From positions 247,827 through 311,826 of the forward strand of contig VFZN01000001.1 of NCBI GenBank assembly GCA_016871195.1: a stretch of 64,000 nt of DNA, read 5' to 3'. This document shows positions 1 through 8,127 of the stretch, piece by piece. The notes under the pieces were generated by a model that made no database searches, was not told the origin of the DNA, and saw only the letters and a list, made by a program, of their open reading frames with translations. Numbering within the stretch: position 1 is the stretch's first letter; every line of letters starts with the position of its first letter. A program made the position numbers and the translations under genes. This DNA is from Acidobacteriota bacterium (GTDB lineage Bacteria; Acidobacteriota; Vicinamibacteria; Vicinamibacterales; UBA2999).

Positions 1-3000
1 CTCAGTCGGCCCGACTCTCGGGACACCTCACCGACCCCTCAGACGCACCTGTCGCCGGCGCCACCGTCACAGCCACCGACACATCGACCGGTGTCAGCCA
101 TGAGGCGGTCTCGTTTCCAGACGGCCTCTACATCTTCCCCGCCCTGCCACCGGGTAGCTACCGGCTGGAGACGAATGCCGCCGGTTTCCGCCCGCTCCGC
201 CAGGACGGCATCGCCCTGAACGTCGCCACGGCCACCACGGTCAACCTCCGACTGCTCGTTGGCGATGTCACCGACCGCGTCGAAGTGACCGGTACCGCGC
301 CGCTCATCGAACGCCAGTCGGGCAGCGTCGGCACCGTCGTTGACCGGCAGTTCATCGAGAACCTGCCCCTCAACGGCCGCAGCCTGCAGTCGCTGCTCGA
401 ACTGGTGCCCGGCGCCGTGTTTGTGGAACCGGACATCTTCAACACAGGCCAGTTCAGCGTCAACGGCCAGCGGGCCAATGCCAACTACGTCATGGTCGAT
501 GGTGTCGGCGCCAACGTCGGCACCAGCATGAGCGCACAGTCATTTCAACAGGCCGCCGGCACGGTGCCCGCAGGAACCGCGCTCGGGGGAACACAGGGCC
601 TCGTCTCGGTGGACGCGCTCGAGGAATTCCGGATGCTGACCTCGACATTCGCTCCCGAGTTCGGCCGCATGCCCGGTGGGCAGGTCTCGCTGGTCACCCG
701 ATCAGGCCGCAGCCGCTATAGCGGCAGTCTCTACGACTTCGCCCGACACGAACAGTTCGATGCCAACGACTGGTTCAACAACCAGGCCGGCCGGTCGAAG
801 CTGCCCCTGCGCCAGCATCAGTTCGGTGGCACCCTCGGCGGCCCCATCGCCAGACCAGGGCGGACACCTGCCCGGCCTCGTGCGTTCTTCTTCGCCTCGT
901 ATGAGGGCCTGCGCCTGCGTCAGCCCCAGCCCGACATCCGGAATGTCGTCGTGCCATCCATGTCCGCACGGGCGCGCGCCACCGGCTCGATCCGGGCACT
1001 GTTTGACGCCTTCCCACAGCCCAATGCGCCGTCGCTGCCCGGCGACCCCACCGACACCGAGCGCTACACCTACCGCATCAGCTTTCCTTCGTGGTTCGAG
1101 GCCCCGAGCCTGCGCATCGACGTGCCCGTGGGACGCATGCAGATCTTCAACCGCACCGCCTACAGCCCGTCGGGCTACCGGGAGTTTGTCTTTGCCAACC
1201 AGCAGAACGAGTTCTCGAAGAACTTCGTCTCAAACACGACCGGCGTTACGTGGACCCTGTCACCGCGTCTCGTGAGTGATACCCGCGTCAACTGGAGCCG
1301 CGAGACCGGGCGCTTCGCGTTTGCGGTCCGCGCCATCGACGGTGCCACCCTGCTGCCCGACTCGCTCGTGTTCCCCGACCAGGCCTCACGGGAAACCGTG
1401 TCGGTCTCGCTGCAGGTCAATCCGTCCAGCTTTAATCCCACATCGCTGACGCAGGGCAAGTCGCTCGGCAACAACCAGGAGCAGTTCAACCTGGTGCAGA
1501 CGCTGACGTATCTGCGCGGGCGGCATGAAGTGAAAGCGGGGCTCGACTGGCGCCGACTCATGCCCCTCACCGATTTCCGCGAGCGGGGCATCACCTACAA
1601 CTTCGGATCGGTCACCCAGGCGCTGCAGACCGGGCTGGCCTCGGTCAGCGTGCAGGCCCTTGCCCCCACGACCAACTTCCGCATCGACAACCTGTCGCTC
1701 TTCCTGCAGGACACCTGGCGTGTCTCATCGCGGCTCACCGTGACGGCCGGCGCACGCTATGAACTCAACCCGCCGCCGAACGGAGACCGGCTGCCGTACA
1801 CGTTCACCGATGTCGACAACCTGCTAACGGCCGACCTCGCGCCCGCTGGCACGCCCCTGTGGCGCACGGACCACACCAACATCGCACCCCGGTTCGATGC
1901 CGCCTACGTAATCTCCGAGCGTCAGGAGCTCGTGCTGCGCGGTGGCGTCGGTCTGTTCTACGACCTGGGCACCGGCACGGCCCTGCGGGGCTACAGCAGC
2001 TATCCGTTCAACTCGCAGCGCACCACGCCCAACCAGCCTTTCCCGGCCCCGGCCTCGGCGGTGGCAGCAGCGCCGTTCGACACCACCACGCGGCCGATTG
2101 CCTCGACCTTCTATGTGACCGAGCCCGATCTGCGGCTGCCGTCCACGATGCAGTGGAACGTCTCGCTCGAGCGCCGGCTGGGCACGGCCCAGTCGATCAC
2201 CGTATCCTACGTGGGCGCCCGCGGACGTGACCTGCTGCGCACGGAACAGCTGCGCAACCGCCCCGCTCCGACCGAGGTGCCCTTCGGCATCCCGACCATG
2301 ACCTTCATCAACCCCGCGGTCGTGTCGTCGTCCACGTCGGTGTTCGTCACCAGGAATGCCGCCTCGTCCCGCTATGATGCCCTGCAGATGCAGCTGCAGC
2401 GGCGCATGTCGCGCGGCCTCCAGGCGATGCTGTCCTACACACTGGGGAAGGCGACAGACACCGTATCGAACGAGGTCACGGCCGGCCTGGCCTCGACCGG
2501 TATTCCCGGCTTTACCGCATCCGTGGACGATGACTTCGGGTCGTCGGATTTCGACATCCGCCATGTCGTCGCCGGAGGCGTGACCTGGAACCTACCATCG
2601 CCGTCGGGTGGTGCCGCCCGGCGTGTGCTGGGCGACTGGGGCCTCGACCTGATCGGCCGCTGGCGCTCGGCTGCCCCGCTCCACGTGGTGACGCAGACGA
2701 TCGATCCCATCAACTTCTCGGGGACGAACCGGCGGGTGAACCTCGTGCCCGGGCAGAACCCGTGGATCACCGACGCCTCCCTGCCGGGTGGCAAGCGGCT
2801 CAACTTCGCTGCCTTCCAGGTTCCGGCCCCTGGCCAGCAGGGCAACATGGGACGCAATTCCCTGCGGTGGATTCCCGCCGAGCAGCTGGATCTGTCGCTG
2901 CGCAAGGATGTGCCCATCGGCCGCACGCGGGCGCAGCTGCGCTGGGATATCTTCAACATCACCAACACGCCCAACTTCGCTGAACCCGGCGCATCGCTGC

Positions 3001-3146
3001 CGGCTGCCGACTCACCGCTCTTCGGCGTCTCGACGCGCATGCTCAATCGTGCGCTCGGGCCGGGCGGTACCTCGGGGGGGCTCAACGCGCAGTATCAGGT
3101 GGGCGGGCCGCGCTCGATGCAGCTGTCACTGCGGGTGTCGTTCTGA
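1..3146 (+). CDS. Oar-like TonB-dependent receptor (5' end outside window)
   Basis: The reading frame is open from base 3, so this is the 3' part of a gene starting before the window. The first ~90 codons encode a carboxypeptidase-regulatory-like (CarboxypepD_reg) beta-sandwich ('GATVTATDTSTG', 'FPALPPGSYRLE'), followed by a TonB plug ('VEVTGTAPLIERQSG', 'NGQRANANYVMVDGVGAN') and a long outer-membrane beta-barrel ending in the aromatic terminus 'LSLRVSF'. This order is typical of Oar-type receptors, which are greatly expanded in Acidobacteriota; substrates are mostly unknown, often oligosaccharides, peptides or proteins. The stop overlaps the start of the next gene by one base, which implies translational coupling. 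An internal ATG at 285 is not a credible start because homologous coding sequence continues upstream. Substrate cannot be told from sequence. Confidence 0.9.
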   Translation, partial: QSARLSGHLTDPSDAPVAGATVTATDTSTGVSHEAVSFPDGLYIFPALPPGSYRLETNAAGFRPLRQDGIALNVATATTVNLRLLVGDVTDRVEVTGTAPLIERQSGSVGTVVDRQFIENLPLNGRSLQSLLELVPGAVFVEPDIFNTGQFSVNGQRANANYVMVDGVGANVGTSMSAQSFQQAAGTVPAGTALGGTQGLVSVDALEEFRMLTSTFAPEFGRMPGGQVSLVTRSGRSRYSGSLYDFARHEQFDANDWFNNQAGRSKLPLRQHQFGGTLGGPIARPGRTPARPRAFFFASYEGLRLRQPQPDIRNVVVPSMSARARATGSIRALFDAFPQPNAPSLPGDPTDTERYTYRISFPSWFEAPSLRIDVPVGRMQIFNRTAYSPSGYREFVFANQQNEFSKNFVSNTTGVTWTLSPRLVSDTRVNWSRETGRFAFAVRAIDGATLLPDSLVFPDQASRETVSVSLQVNPSSFNPTSLTQGKSLGNNQEQFNLVQTLTYLRGRHEVKAGLDWRRLMPLTDFRERGITYNFGSVTQALQTGLASVSVQALAPTTNFRIDNLSLFLQDTWRVSSRLTVTAGARYELNPPPNGDRLPYTFTDVDNLLTADLAPAGTPLWRTDHTNIAPRFDAAYVISERQELVLRGGVGLFYDLGTGTALRGYSSYPFNSQRTTPNQPFPAPASAVAAAPFDTTTRPIASTFYVTEPDLRLPSTMQWNVSLERRLGTAQSITVSYVGARGRDLLRTEQLRNRPAPTEVPFGIPTMTFINPAVVSSSTSVFVTRNAASSRYDALQMQLQRRMSRGLQAMLSYTLGKATDTVSNEVTAGLASTGIPGFTASVDDDFGSSDFDIRHVVAGGVTWNLPSPSGGAARRVLGDWGLDLIGRWRSAAPLHVVTQTIDPINFSGTNRRVNLVPGQNPWITDASLPGGKRLNFAAFQVPAPGQQGNMGRNSLRWIPAEQLDLSLRKDVPIGRTRAQLRWDIFNITNTPNFAEPGASLPAADSPLFGVSTRMLNRALGPGGTSGGLNAQYQVGGPRSMQLSLRVSF

Positions 3147-4786
3147 TGCGCCTCACCGTGCTGGCCACGCTCGGCCTCGCCGCCCTCGCCGGCAGCCTGC
3201 TGCGCGCGGCACAGGCCCCCGCGCCGTTGCCGACGCCGACGGCTGTCTATCAGACGCAGTGCTTCGCCCTCGATCGTCTGGAACCCGCAGACCGGACCCT
3301 GGCGGCCGAGTGGCTCGAGGCGGCCCTCGACCGCGAAGGCCTCTACACGCTCATTGGCGGGCTCAAGCCCATCAGTACCGGAATCCACAGCCTGAAGTTC
3401 GACTCGGCACAGCCTGACCTGGCCGGCCTCGATCAGGCCCGGCGCATCGCCGCCGCTCTCAGTTGCGGTGGCGGCTCGGCATTCGTCCACATCTTCGCGG
3501 CCGCCTCGGGCACCGAGCGGTTTGCCGACGTGGTGCTGGTCAATCAGCCGGCGCTCGACCACACGCTGCGGGAACACCGCGCCTTCTTCGCGCCGCTCGG
3601 CCTGACACCGGGCACTCCGGGGCTGCAAGTGATGGCCATGATCGACCACCTGCCCCGCGAGCAGCGCTACCGCGGTCTCGGGCACCTGTTCGGCTTTCCC
3701 AATCACGCCGTCGATTTTTTCGTCGAGGCGACCGTGCCCGACAAGCCGGTTGTCGGCCCGGGCAAGGACCGCGACTTCTTCTCGGTGCCGGTCTTCCGCG
3801 ATGGCACCAACTACTTCGTATGGGCCGTGCCACTCGGGCACACACCCCTCCCGGCCGACACCGCGATTGTCGAGAAGGCCGCACCCATCCTCAAGTCGTA
3901 TCGCGAGCGGCGCGCCCACTTCATCGGACCGGGCAAGTCAGGCGCCGCCGAGCTGCTGCGCGACTGGCTCTGCGACAACACCGGCATGTGCGCGGCCGAT
4001 CGTGCCCTGCAGCGCCTCTCGACGACCCTGCGCAGCCCCGACTCGCCGCTGTCCCGCGCCAGCCAGCTGCTGCGCGACCGCAAGCCCGCCGAGGCGGCAC
4101 GGCTGCTGAAGGAACTGGCCTCACAGCCCATGGACGACGAAAACGCCCGCCGGCGTCGCCTGCTCTCGGAGGACGCCGCCGTCCGGACGGGTGATGCCGC
4201 CTGGCTGGCCCGCCTCAGTGACCGGCCTGATCGCTACTGGTTCGCCAATGGCTATCTCGTCTTCACTGCCTATGGCTACATGCGCGCCTCTGACCTGCCT
4301 GCGGCGCGCGAGTATCTCAGCCGCATCAAGGACACCGATCGCATGGACGATCGTGAACGCCGGCGCTATCACTCGCTCATGGCGCGCATCGCGCAGCTCG
4401 AGCAGAAGCCTGCCGAAGAGCAGACACATCTGGAATGGATGATCGGGCATCAGGCCGAGTGGGCCACGCCCCGATGCCAGCAGTGCCACGACAATCGCGA
4501 GCGCTACGGCGATGTCGTCACGAGCTTTCCCCTCACCGACTGGTGGGTAGCCGAGCGCTACGCGGCCGTGCTGCGCGAGACCGGCAGGGCCGACGACATC
4601 GGACGCCTCGCCCGGCAGTCGCTGACGGCCTCCCCGGACAATGTCGAGGCGCGGCTTCGCCTCGCATTCGCGCAGCGGGCCCTCGGGCAGGATGCCGACA
4701 GCGAGCAGACGCTGCGGGCATTGCCATGGGCTGCCTTCCCCGACCGCTCCTACCGCACGCCGCGCGATCTCATCCAGTTTCCCTGA
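3146..4786 (+). CDS. Secreted helical-repeat protein with one CXXCH motif, coupled to the Oar-like receptor
   Basis: The 546-aa product has an N-terminal signal peptide (hydrophobic 'VLATLGLAALAGSLL' ending near 'RAAQA'), so it is probably periplasmic or lipid-facing. The C-terminal half (about 300-530) is Ala/Leu/Arg-rich and helical with TPR-like spacing ('KPAEAARLLKELA', 'DLPAAREYLSRI', 'NVEARLRLAFAQRALG'). A single CQQCH motif (Cys444-His448) matches the c-type heme attachment signature but could be coincidental. The ATG overlaps the TGA of the receptor gene, so the two are translated together; paired secreted TPR proteins downstream of Oar-like receptors suggest handling of imported substrate. 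I do not recognise a named family and assign no enzyme activity. Confidence 0.7.
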   Translation: MRLTVLATLGLAALAGSLLRAAQAPAPLPTPTAVYQTQCFALDRLEPADRTLAAEWLEAALDREGLYTLIGGLKPISTGIHSLKFDSAQPDLAGLDQARRIAAALSCGGGSAFVHIFAAASGTERFADVVLVNQPALDHTLREHRAFFAPLGLTPGTPGLQVMAMIDHLPREQRYRGLGHLFGFPNHAVDFFVEATVPDKPVVGPGKDRDFFSVPVFRDGTNYFVWAVPLGHTPLPADTAIVEKAAPILKSYRERRAHFIGPGKSGAAELLRDWLCDNTGMCAADRALQRLSTTLRSPDSPLSRASQLLRDRKPAEAARLLKELASQPMDDENARRRRLLSEDAAVRTGDAAWLARLSDRPDRYWFANGYLVFTAYGYMRASDLPAAREYLSRIKDTDRMDDRERRRYHSLMARIAQLEQKPAEEQTHLEWMIGHQAEWATPRCQQCHDNRERYGDVVTSFPLTDWWVAERYAAVLRETGRADDIGRLARQSLTASPDNVEARLRLAFAQRALGQDADSEQTLRALPWAAFPDRSYRTPRDLIQFP

Positions 4787-4799
4787 CGCCGACCCGGGC

Positions 4800-4828
4800 G
4801 CACGCCGGTCTGTCATCGGCCGGCGTGC
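4800..4828. terminator. Hairpin between convergent genes
   Basis: A perfect 9-bp inverted repeat (GCACGCCGG / CCGGCGTGC) with an 11-nt loop lies between two convergent stop codons. It could end transcription from both sides. No T-tract follows on either strand, so intrinsic activity is uncertain. Confidence 0.45.
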
Positions 4829-4832
4829 CGCC

Positions 4833-6092
4833 TCAGTGGACGATGTCGCCCCGACGATTCGCGCCCTCGTCTTCTTCAGTCTCCACCAGTGGCCATTCGG
4901 GAAACGGATCGCGCAGGGCTGCCAGGGCCTCCGGGCCAGCCGCCAGCTCGTCTTCCGTCACCAGGCAGGCGTCGAGGCGTGTGCGCAGTGCCGCCTCGTT
5001 CACCGACAGGCCGATGATCACCAGTTCCTGCCGGCGATCACCCCACGGTTCCTGGAAGTCGCGCATCACCGAAGTCAGCACCTCGGGCTCGGTGGGATAC
5101 TCGACCGTCGGCGTTGCCGCCCACCAGATGCCCGCCGGTTCGGTACGGCACGAGGTGCCGGCCTGCGACCACTCGCCGACGATGTCCCAGCGGGACGCGA
5201 GCCAGAAGAAGCCTTTGGATCGCACAACCCCGGGCCAGTCTTCGTGAATCATCTGCCAGAAGCGTTCCGGATGGAACGGTCGCCGGGCCCGATAGACGAA
5301 CGACGCGATGCCGTATTCATCGGCCTCCGACGTCTCCTCACCCCGCAGCACTGTCAGCCAGCCGCTCGACCGCGAGGCCTCCTCGAACGAGAAGAGTCCG
5401 GTGTCGAGCACCTGATCCAGCGGCACGCAGGCCTCTGTGGCCCTCAGGATACGGGCGCCGGGATTCAGCCGGCGCAGAACGGCCTCGAGGTGCGCGAGCG
5501 CAGCCTCGGTCACCAGGTCTGTCTTGTTGATCAGCAGCACATTGGCGAATTCCACCTGATCCACGAGCAGGTCGGCCACCGTGCGATCGTCGTCCTCGTT
5601 GAGCGCCATGTCCCGATCATCGAGACCGTCGCCGGCTTCCCAGTCGCGCAGGAACGCCGCGGCATCGACGACCGTCACCATCGTGTCGAGCCGGGCCAGA
5701 TCGGACAGGCTCTGCCCCTGTCCGTCGACAAACGTGAAGGTCTCGGCCACCGGAAGCGGCTCGGAAATCCCCGTGGACTCAACGAGGAGATAATCGAACC
5801 GGTCCTCCCGCGCCAGCGCCGCCACCTGCTCGAGCAGATCTTCCCGCAGCGTGCAGCAGATGCAGCCATTCGACAGTTCGACGAGGCGCTCGTCCACGCG
5901 ATCGAGGCGCGCATCGCCGCGCGCGACCAGCGAGGCGTCGATGTTCACCTCGCTCATGTCGTTCACAATCACCGCCACACGCAGACCCTGGCGGTTGCGC
6001 AGCACGTGGTTCAACAGGGTGGTCTTGCCTGACCCCAGGAATCCTGACAGCACGGTCACGGGCAGGCGTCGATCCGGAGACACTTGATTCAC
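4833..6092 (-). CDS. COG0523 (CobW/ZigA-type) metal-chaperone GTPase
   Basis: The 419-aa protein is a G3E GTPase of the COG0523 group. It has a P-loop GFLGSGKTT (residues 17-25), the family metal-binding CXCC motif GCICC (Cys77, Cys79, Cys80), an 'ESTG' segment, an NKTD base-specificity motif near residue 190, and a C-terminal CobW_C domain rich in His, Trp and acidic residues. Family members move Zn, Co or Ni to client enzymes, and many are induced by zinc starvation. Cobalamin genes are not nearby, so a zinc chaperone of the ZigA/YciC type is the likelier role. The start is GTG, chosen because an excellent ribosome-binding site (AGAGAGGTGA) sits 5-6 nt upstream. Repeated GTGTGAT/GTATCAC elements upstream may be regulatory. 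Confidence 0.88.
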   Translation of the reverse strand: MNQVSPDRRLPVTVLSGFLGSGKTTLLNHVLRNRQGLRVAVIVNDMSEVNIDASLVARGDARLDRVDERLVELSNGCICCTLREDLLEQVAALAREDRFDYLLVESTGISEPLPVAETFTFVDGQGQSLSDLARLDTMVTVVDAAAFLRDWEAGDGLDDRDMALNEDDDRTVADLLVDQVEFANVLLINKTDLVTEAALAHLEAVLRRLNPGARILRATEACVPLDQVLDTGLFSFEEASRSSGWLTVLRGEETSEADEYGIASFVYRARRPFHPERFWQMIHEDWPGVVRSKGFFWLASRWDIVGEWSQAGTSCRTEPAGIWWAATPTVEYPTEPEVLTSVMRDFQEPWGDRRQELVIIGLSVNEAALRTRLDACLVTEDELAAGPEALAALRDPFPEWPLVETEEDEGANRRGDIVH

Positions 6093-6095
6093 GAC

Positions 6096-6141
6096 GTATC
6101 ACCTCTCTGGCACAGGTATCACACGCCCCGTAACATCACAC
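6096..6141. promoter_or_regulatory. Direct repeats upstream of the COG0523 gene
   Basis: In the plus strand, ATCACAC occurs at 6118-6124 and 6135-6141 (17-nt period) and GTATCAC at 6096-6102 and 6116-6122 (20-nt period). They lie in the 160-bp divergent region between the GTPase and the sulfite dehydrogenase genes, partly over the GTPase ribosome-binding site. They may be regulator sites but do not match the enterobacterial Zur box. Confidence 0.25.
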
Positions 6142-6252
6142 CAGGGTTCTGATGAGCGGTCACTGCACGCACATGAGTGGCTCCTGCACAGCGGCTCCCC
6201 CGTCCGCTATACTCGCCCGCGCGGCCAGTCGTTCGGCCGCTGAGGCGCGACC

Positions 6253-7446
6253 ATGAAAGTCACCCGACGTGAGCTCATTGCCGGCGCGGCCGGCGCGATG
6301 GCCCTGAGCCAGACGGCCCGCAGCGAGGCGCAGGCCCCGACCGATCCCAGCAAGGTGCGCGGAAAACCCCCGCGCGCAAACGGCGAGCGTGCCGCCACCG
6401 CGAAGGTGCAACGCCTCGTCCGAGGTGGAACCTCGTCCGGCACCCCGCACCAGGATCTGATGGGCACCATCACTCCATCCGATCTCCACTTCGAGCGGCA
6501 TCATGGCGGCGTGCCCGAGATCGATCCAGCCAGCTATTCGCTGCTGATCCACGGCATGGTCGACCGGCCGACCATTTTCACGCTCTCCGATCTCAAGCGC
6601 TTTCCCTCGCACTCGCAAATCTACTTTCTGGAATGCTCGGGCAACCTCGGGCGCACCGCAGGTCCCGAGACTACGCCCGGCCAGCTGGCCGGGCTCACCA
6701 GTACCAGCGAGTGGACCGGTGTGCCGCTGGCCACGCTGCTGCGCGAAGTCGGTGTGCACAAGAACGCGAAGTGGCTGCTCGCCGAGGGCACCGACGCCGC
6801 CGTGCTCACGCGCAGCGTGCCGATCGAGAAGGCGCTCGACGATGCGCTTGTCGCGTATGGACAGAACGGTGAAGCGCTGCGGCCCGAGCAGGGCTATCCG
6901 GTGCGGCTGTTCCTCCCGGGGTGGGAAGGCAACGCCAGCGTCAAGTGGCTGAGGCGCATCGATATCTCCGACCGGCCGTTCATGACCCGCGAAGAAACCT
7001 CCAAGTACACCGAGCCCTTCGCTGACGGCACGTCGCGCATGTTCAGCTTCCGCATGGATGCGCGGTCGCTCATCACCCATCCGGCGTTTCCCACGCGGCT
7101 CGAGCGAGGCTGGGTCGAGATTTCCGGCATCGCATGGACCGGCGCCGGACGCATCCGCCGTGTCGAGGTCAGCACCGATGGTGGCAAGACCTGGGCATCG
7201 GCCCGGCTCCAGGAGCCCGTGCTGCCGCTGGCACACACGCGGTTCCGTCACCTCTGGGAATTCACGGGCACAGAGACGATCATTATGAGTCGGGCCGTCG
7301 ACGAAACCGGCTACGTGCAGCCCACGCGCGCGGAACTGCTCAAGCTGCGCGGCCCGGGGACCACGGGCTATCACCTCAACCCGATTACGGGCTGGGTGGT
7401 GCAGGCCGATGGACGGGTCATCTACAAGGAGGAACCGTGGGCATGA
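6253..7446 (+). CDS. soxC: SoxC-type sulfite dehydrogenase, molybdopterin subunit
   Basis: The 397-aa protein begins with a twin-arginine signal (TRRELIAG, residues 4-11), so it is folded with its molybdenum cofactor and exported through Tat. The oxidoreductase molybdopterin-binding domain spans about 80-250, with the Mo-ligand cysteine in FLECSGN (Cys128), and a Mo-co dimerisation domain spans about 260-380 ('GRIRRVEVSTDGGKTW'). It resembles SoxC / sulfite:acceptor oxidoreductase, which oxidises sulfite or protein-bound sulfane sulfur in the periplasm and passes electrons to a c-type cytochrome. The next gene overlaps it by 4 nt (ATGA) and encodes that cytochrome. SoxXYZAB are not in the window, so it may act as a stand-alone sulfite dehydrogenase. 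Confidence 0.88.
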   Translation: MKVTRRELIAGAAGAMALSQTARSEAQAPTDPSKVRGKPPRANGERAATAKVQRLVRGGTSSGTPHQDLMGTITPSDLHFERHHGGVPEIDPASYSLLIHGMVDRPTIFTLSDLKRFPSHSQIYFLECSGNLGRTAGPETTPGQLAGLTSTSEWTGVPLATLLREVGVHKNAKWLLAEGTDAAVLTRSVPIEKALDDALVAYGQNGEALRPEQGYPVRLFLPGWEGNASVKWLRRIDISDRPFMTREETSKYTEPFADGTSRMFSFRMDARSLITHPAFPTRLERGWVEISGIAWTGAGRIRRVEVSTDGGKTWASARLQEPVLPLAHTRFRHLWEFTGTETIIMSRAVDETGYVQPTRAELLKLRGPGTTGYHLNPITGWVVQADGRVIYKEEPWA

Positions 7447-8018
7447 CGCGCAGCCGTCTGCACGCGGTGTGTGCCGCCGCACTTGTGGTGACCCTCGCAA
7501 CGCCGATATCGGCACAAGCGCCGACCCGATTCGGTCTGGGGCGCGCGGCGACGCCGGACGAAATCGCCAGGCTTGACATCGACATCATGCCCGACGGCAC
7601 GGGTTTGCCGGCCGGACGCGGTACGTCGGCCGACGGCGCCGCGACCTACGCTGCCAAGTGCGCGCGGTGTCACGGCCCGACGGGGAAGGAAGGTCCGAAC
7701 GACGTGCTGGTCGGCCGCCTGCCGGCGGAAGGCTTCCCGTTCTCGCAGGACCCGACACTGCCGCATACCATCGGCAACTACTGGCCGCACGCCACGACGG
7801 TGTTCGACTACATTCGCCGGGCGATGCCGCCGACGGCGCCAGGCTCGCTGACTGACGAGGAGGTATACGGGCTCACTGCGTTCCTGCTGCACGCCAACGC
7901 CGTGATTCCCGCCGGTGCGGTGATGGACAGGAACACGCTGCCCGCAGTGGTGATGCCCGCACGGAGGTACTTCACTCCCGACACGCGCAAGCAGTCGGCC
8001 GGGAAACCGCGGCCCTGA
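7443..8018 (+). CDS. soxD: SoxD-type monoheme cytochrome c subunit
   Basis: The 191-aa protein has a Sec signal peptide cleaved near 'ISAQA'. The stretch 'FGLGRAATPDEIARLDIDIMP' followed by 'DGTGLPAGRG' is characteristic of SoxD N-termini, and one heme site CARCH (residues 73-77) follows, with a likely Met axial ligand in 'RRAMPPTAPGS'. Classical SoxD from Paracoccus carries two hemes; this version has one, like many SoxD/SorB-like partners. The ATG at 7443 overlaps the soxC stop by 4 nt; longer in-frame extension upstream lies inside soxC and is rejected. It should accept electrons from SoxC and pass them to the respiratory chain. The product ends with a basic tail. Confidence 0.82.
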   Translation: MTRSRLHAVCAAALVVTLATPISAQAPTRFGLGRAATPDEIARLDIDIMPDGTGLPAGRGTSADGAATYAAKCARCHGPTGKEGPNDVLVGRLPAEGFPFSQDPTLPHTIGNYWPHATTVFDYIRRAMPPTAPGSLTDEEVYGLTAFLLHANAVIPAGAVMDRNTLPAVVMPARRYFTPDTRKQSAGKPRP

Positions 8019-8094
8019 GACAGCAGTCAGGCGGCGATGAGCGTCGCTGGACGGGCCCCGGGGGCGACCACCGGTCCGGGGGCAGCGCGTTCAC

Positions 8095-8124
8095 GCGACA
8101 CAGGCCGTCAACACGGTCTGTCGC
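8095..8124. terminator. Bulged hairpin between convergent genes
   Basis: GCGACA and GGCCGT pair with ACGGTC and TGTCGC (two 6-bp stems, one G-U pair, 2-nt bulge) around a CAAC loop. It lies between the soxD stop and the convergent phosphatase stop and could terminate both transcripts. Confidence 0.45.
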
Positions 8125-8127
8125 TCG

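Noticed and set aside
4641..6032. 463-aa plus-strand ORF
   Set aside because: It is antisense to the clearly homologous COG0523 GTPase and has no recognisable motifs; a high-GC shadow.
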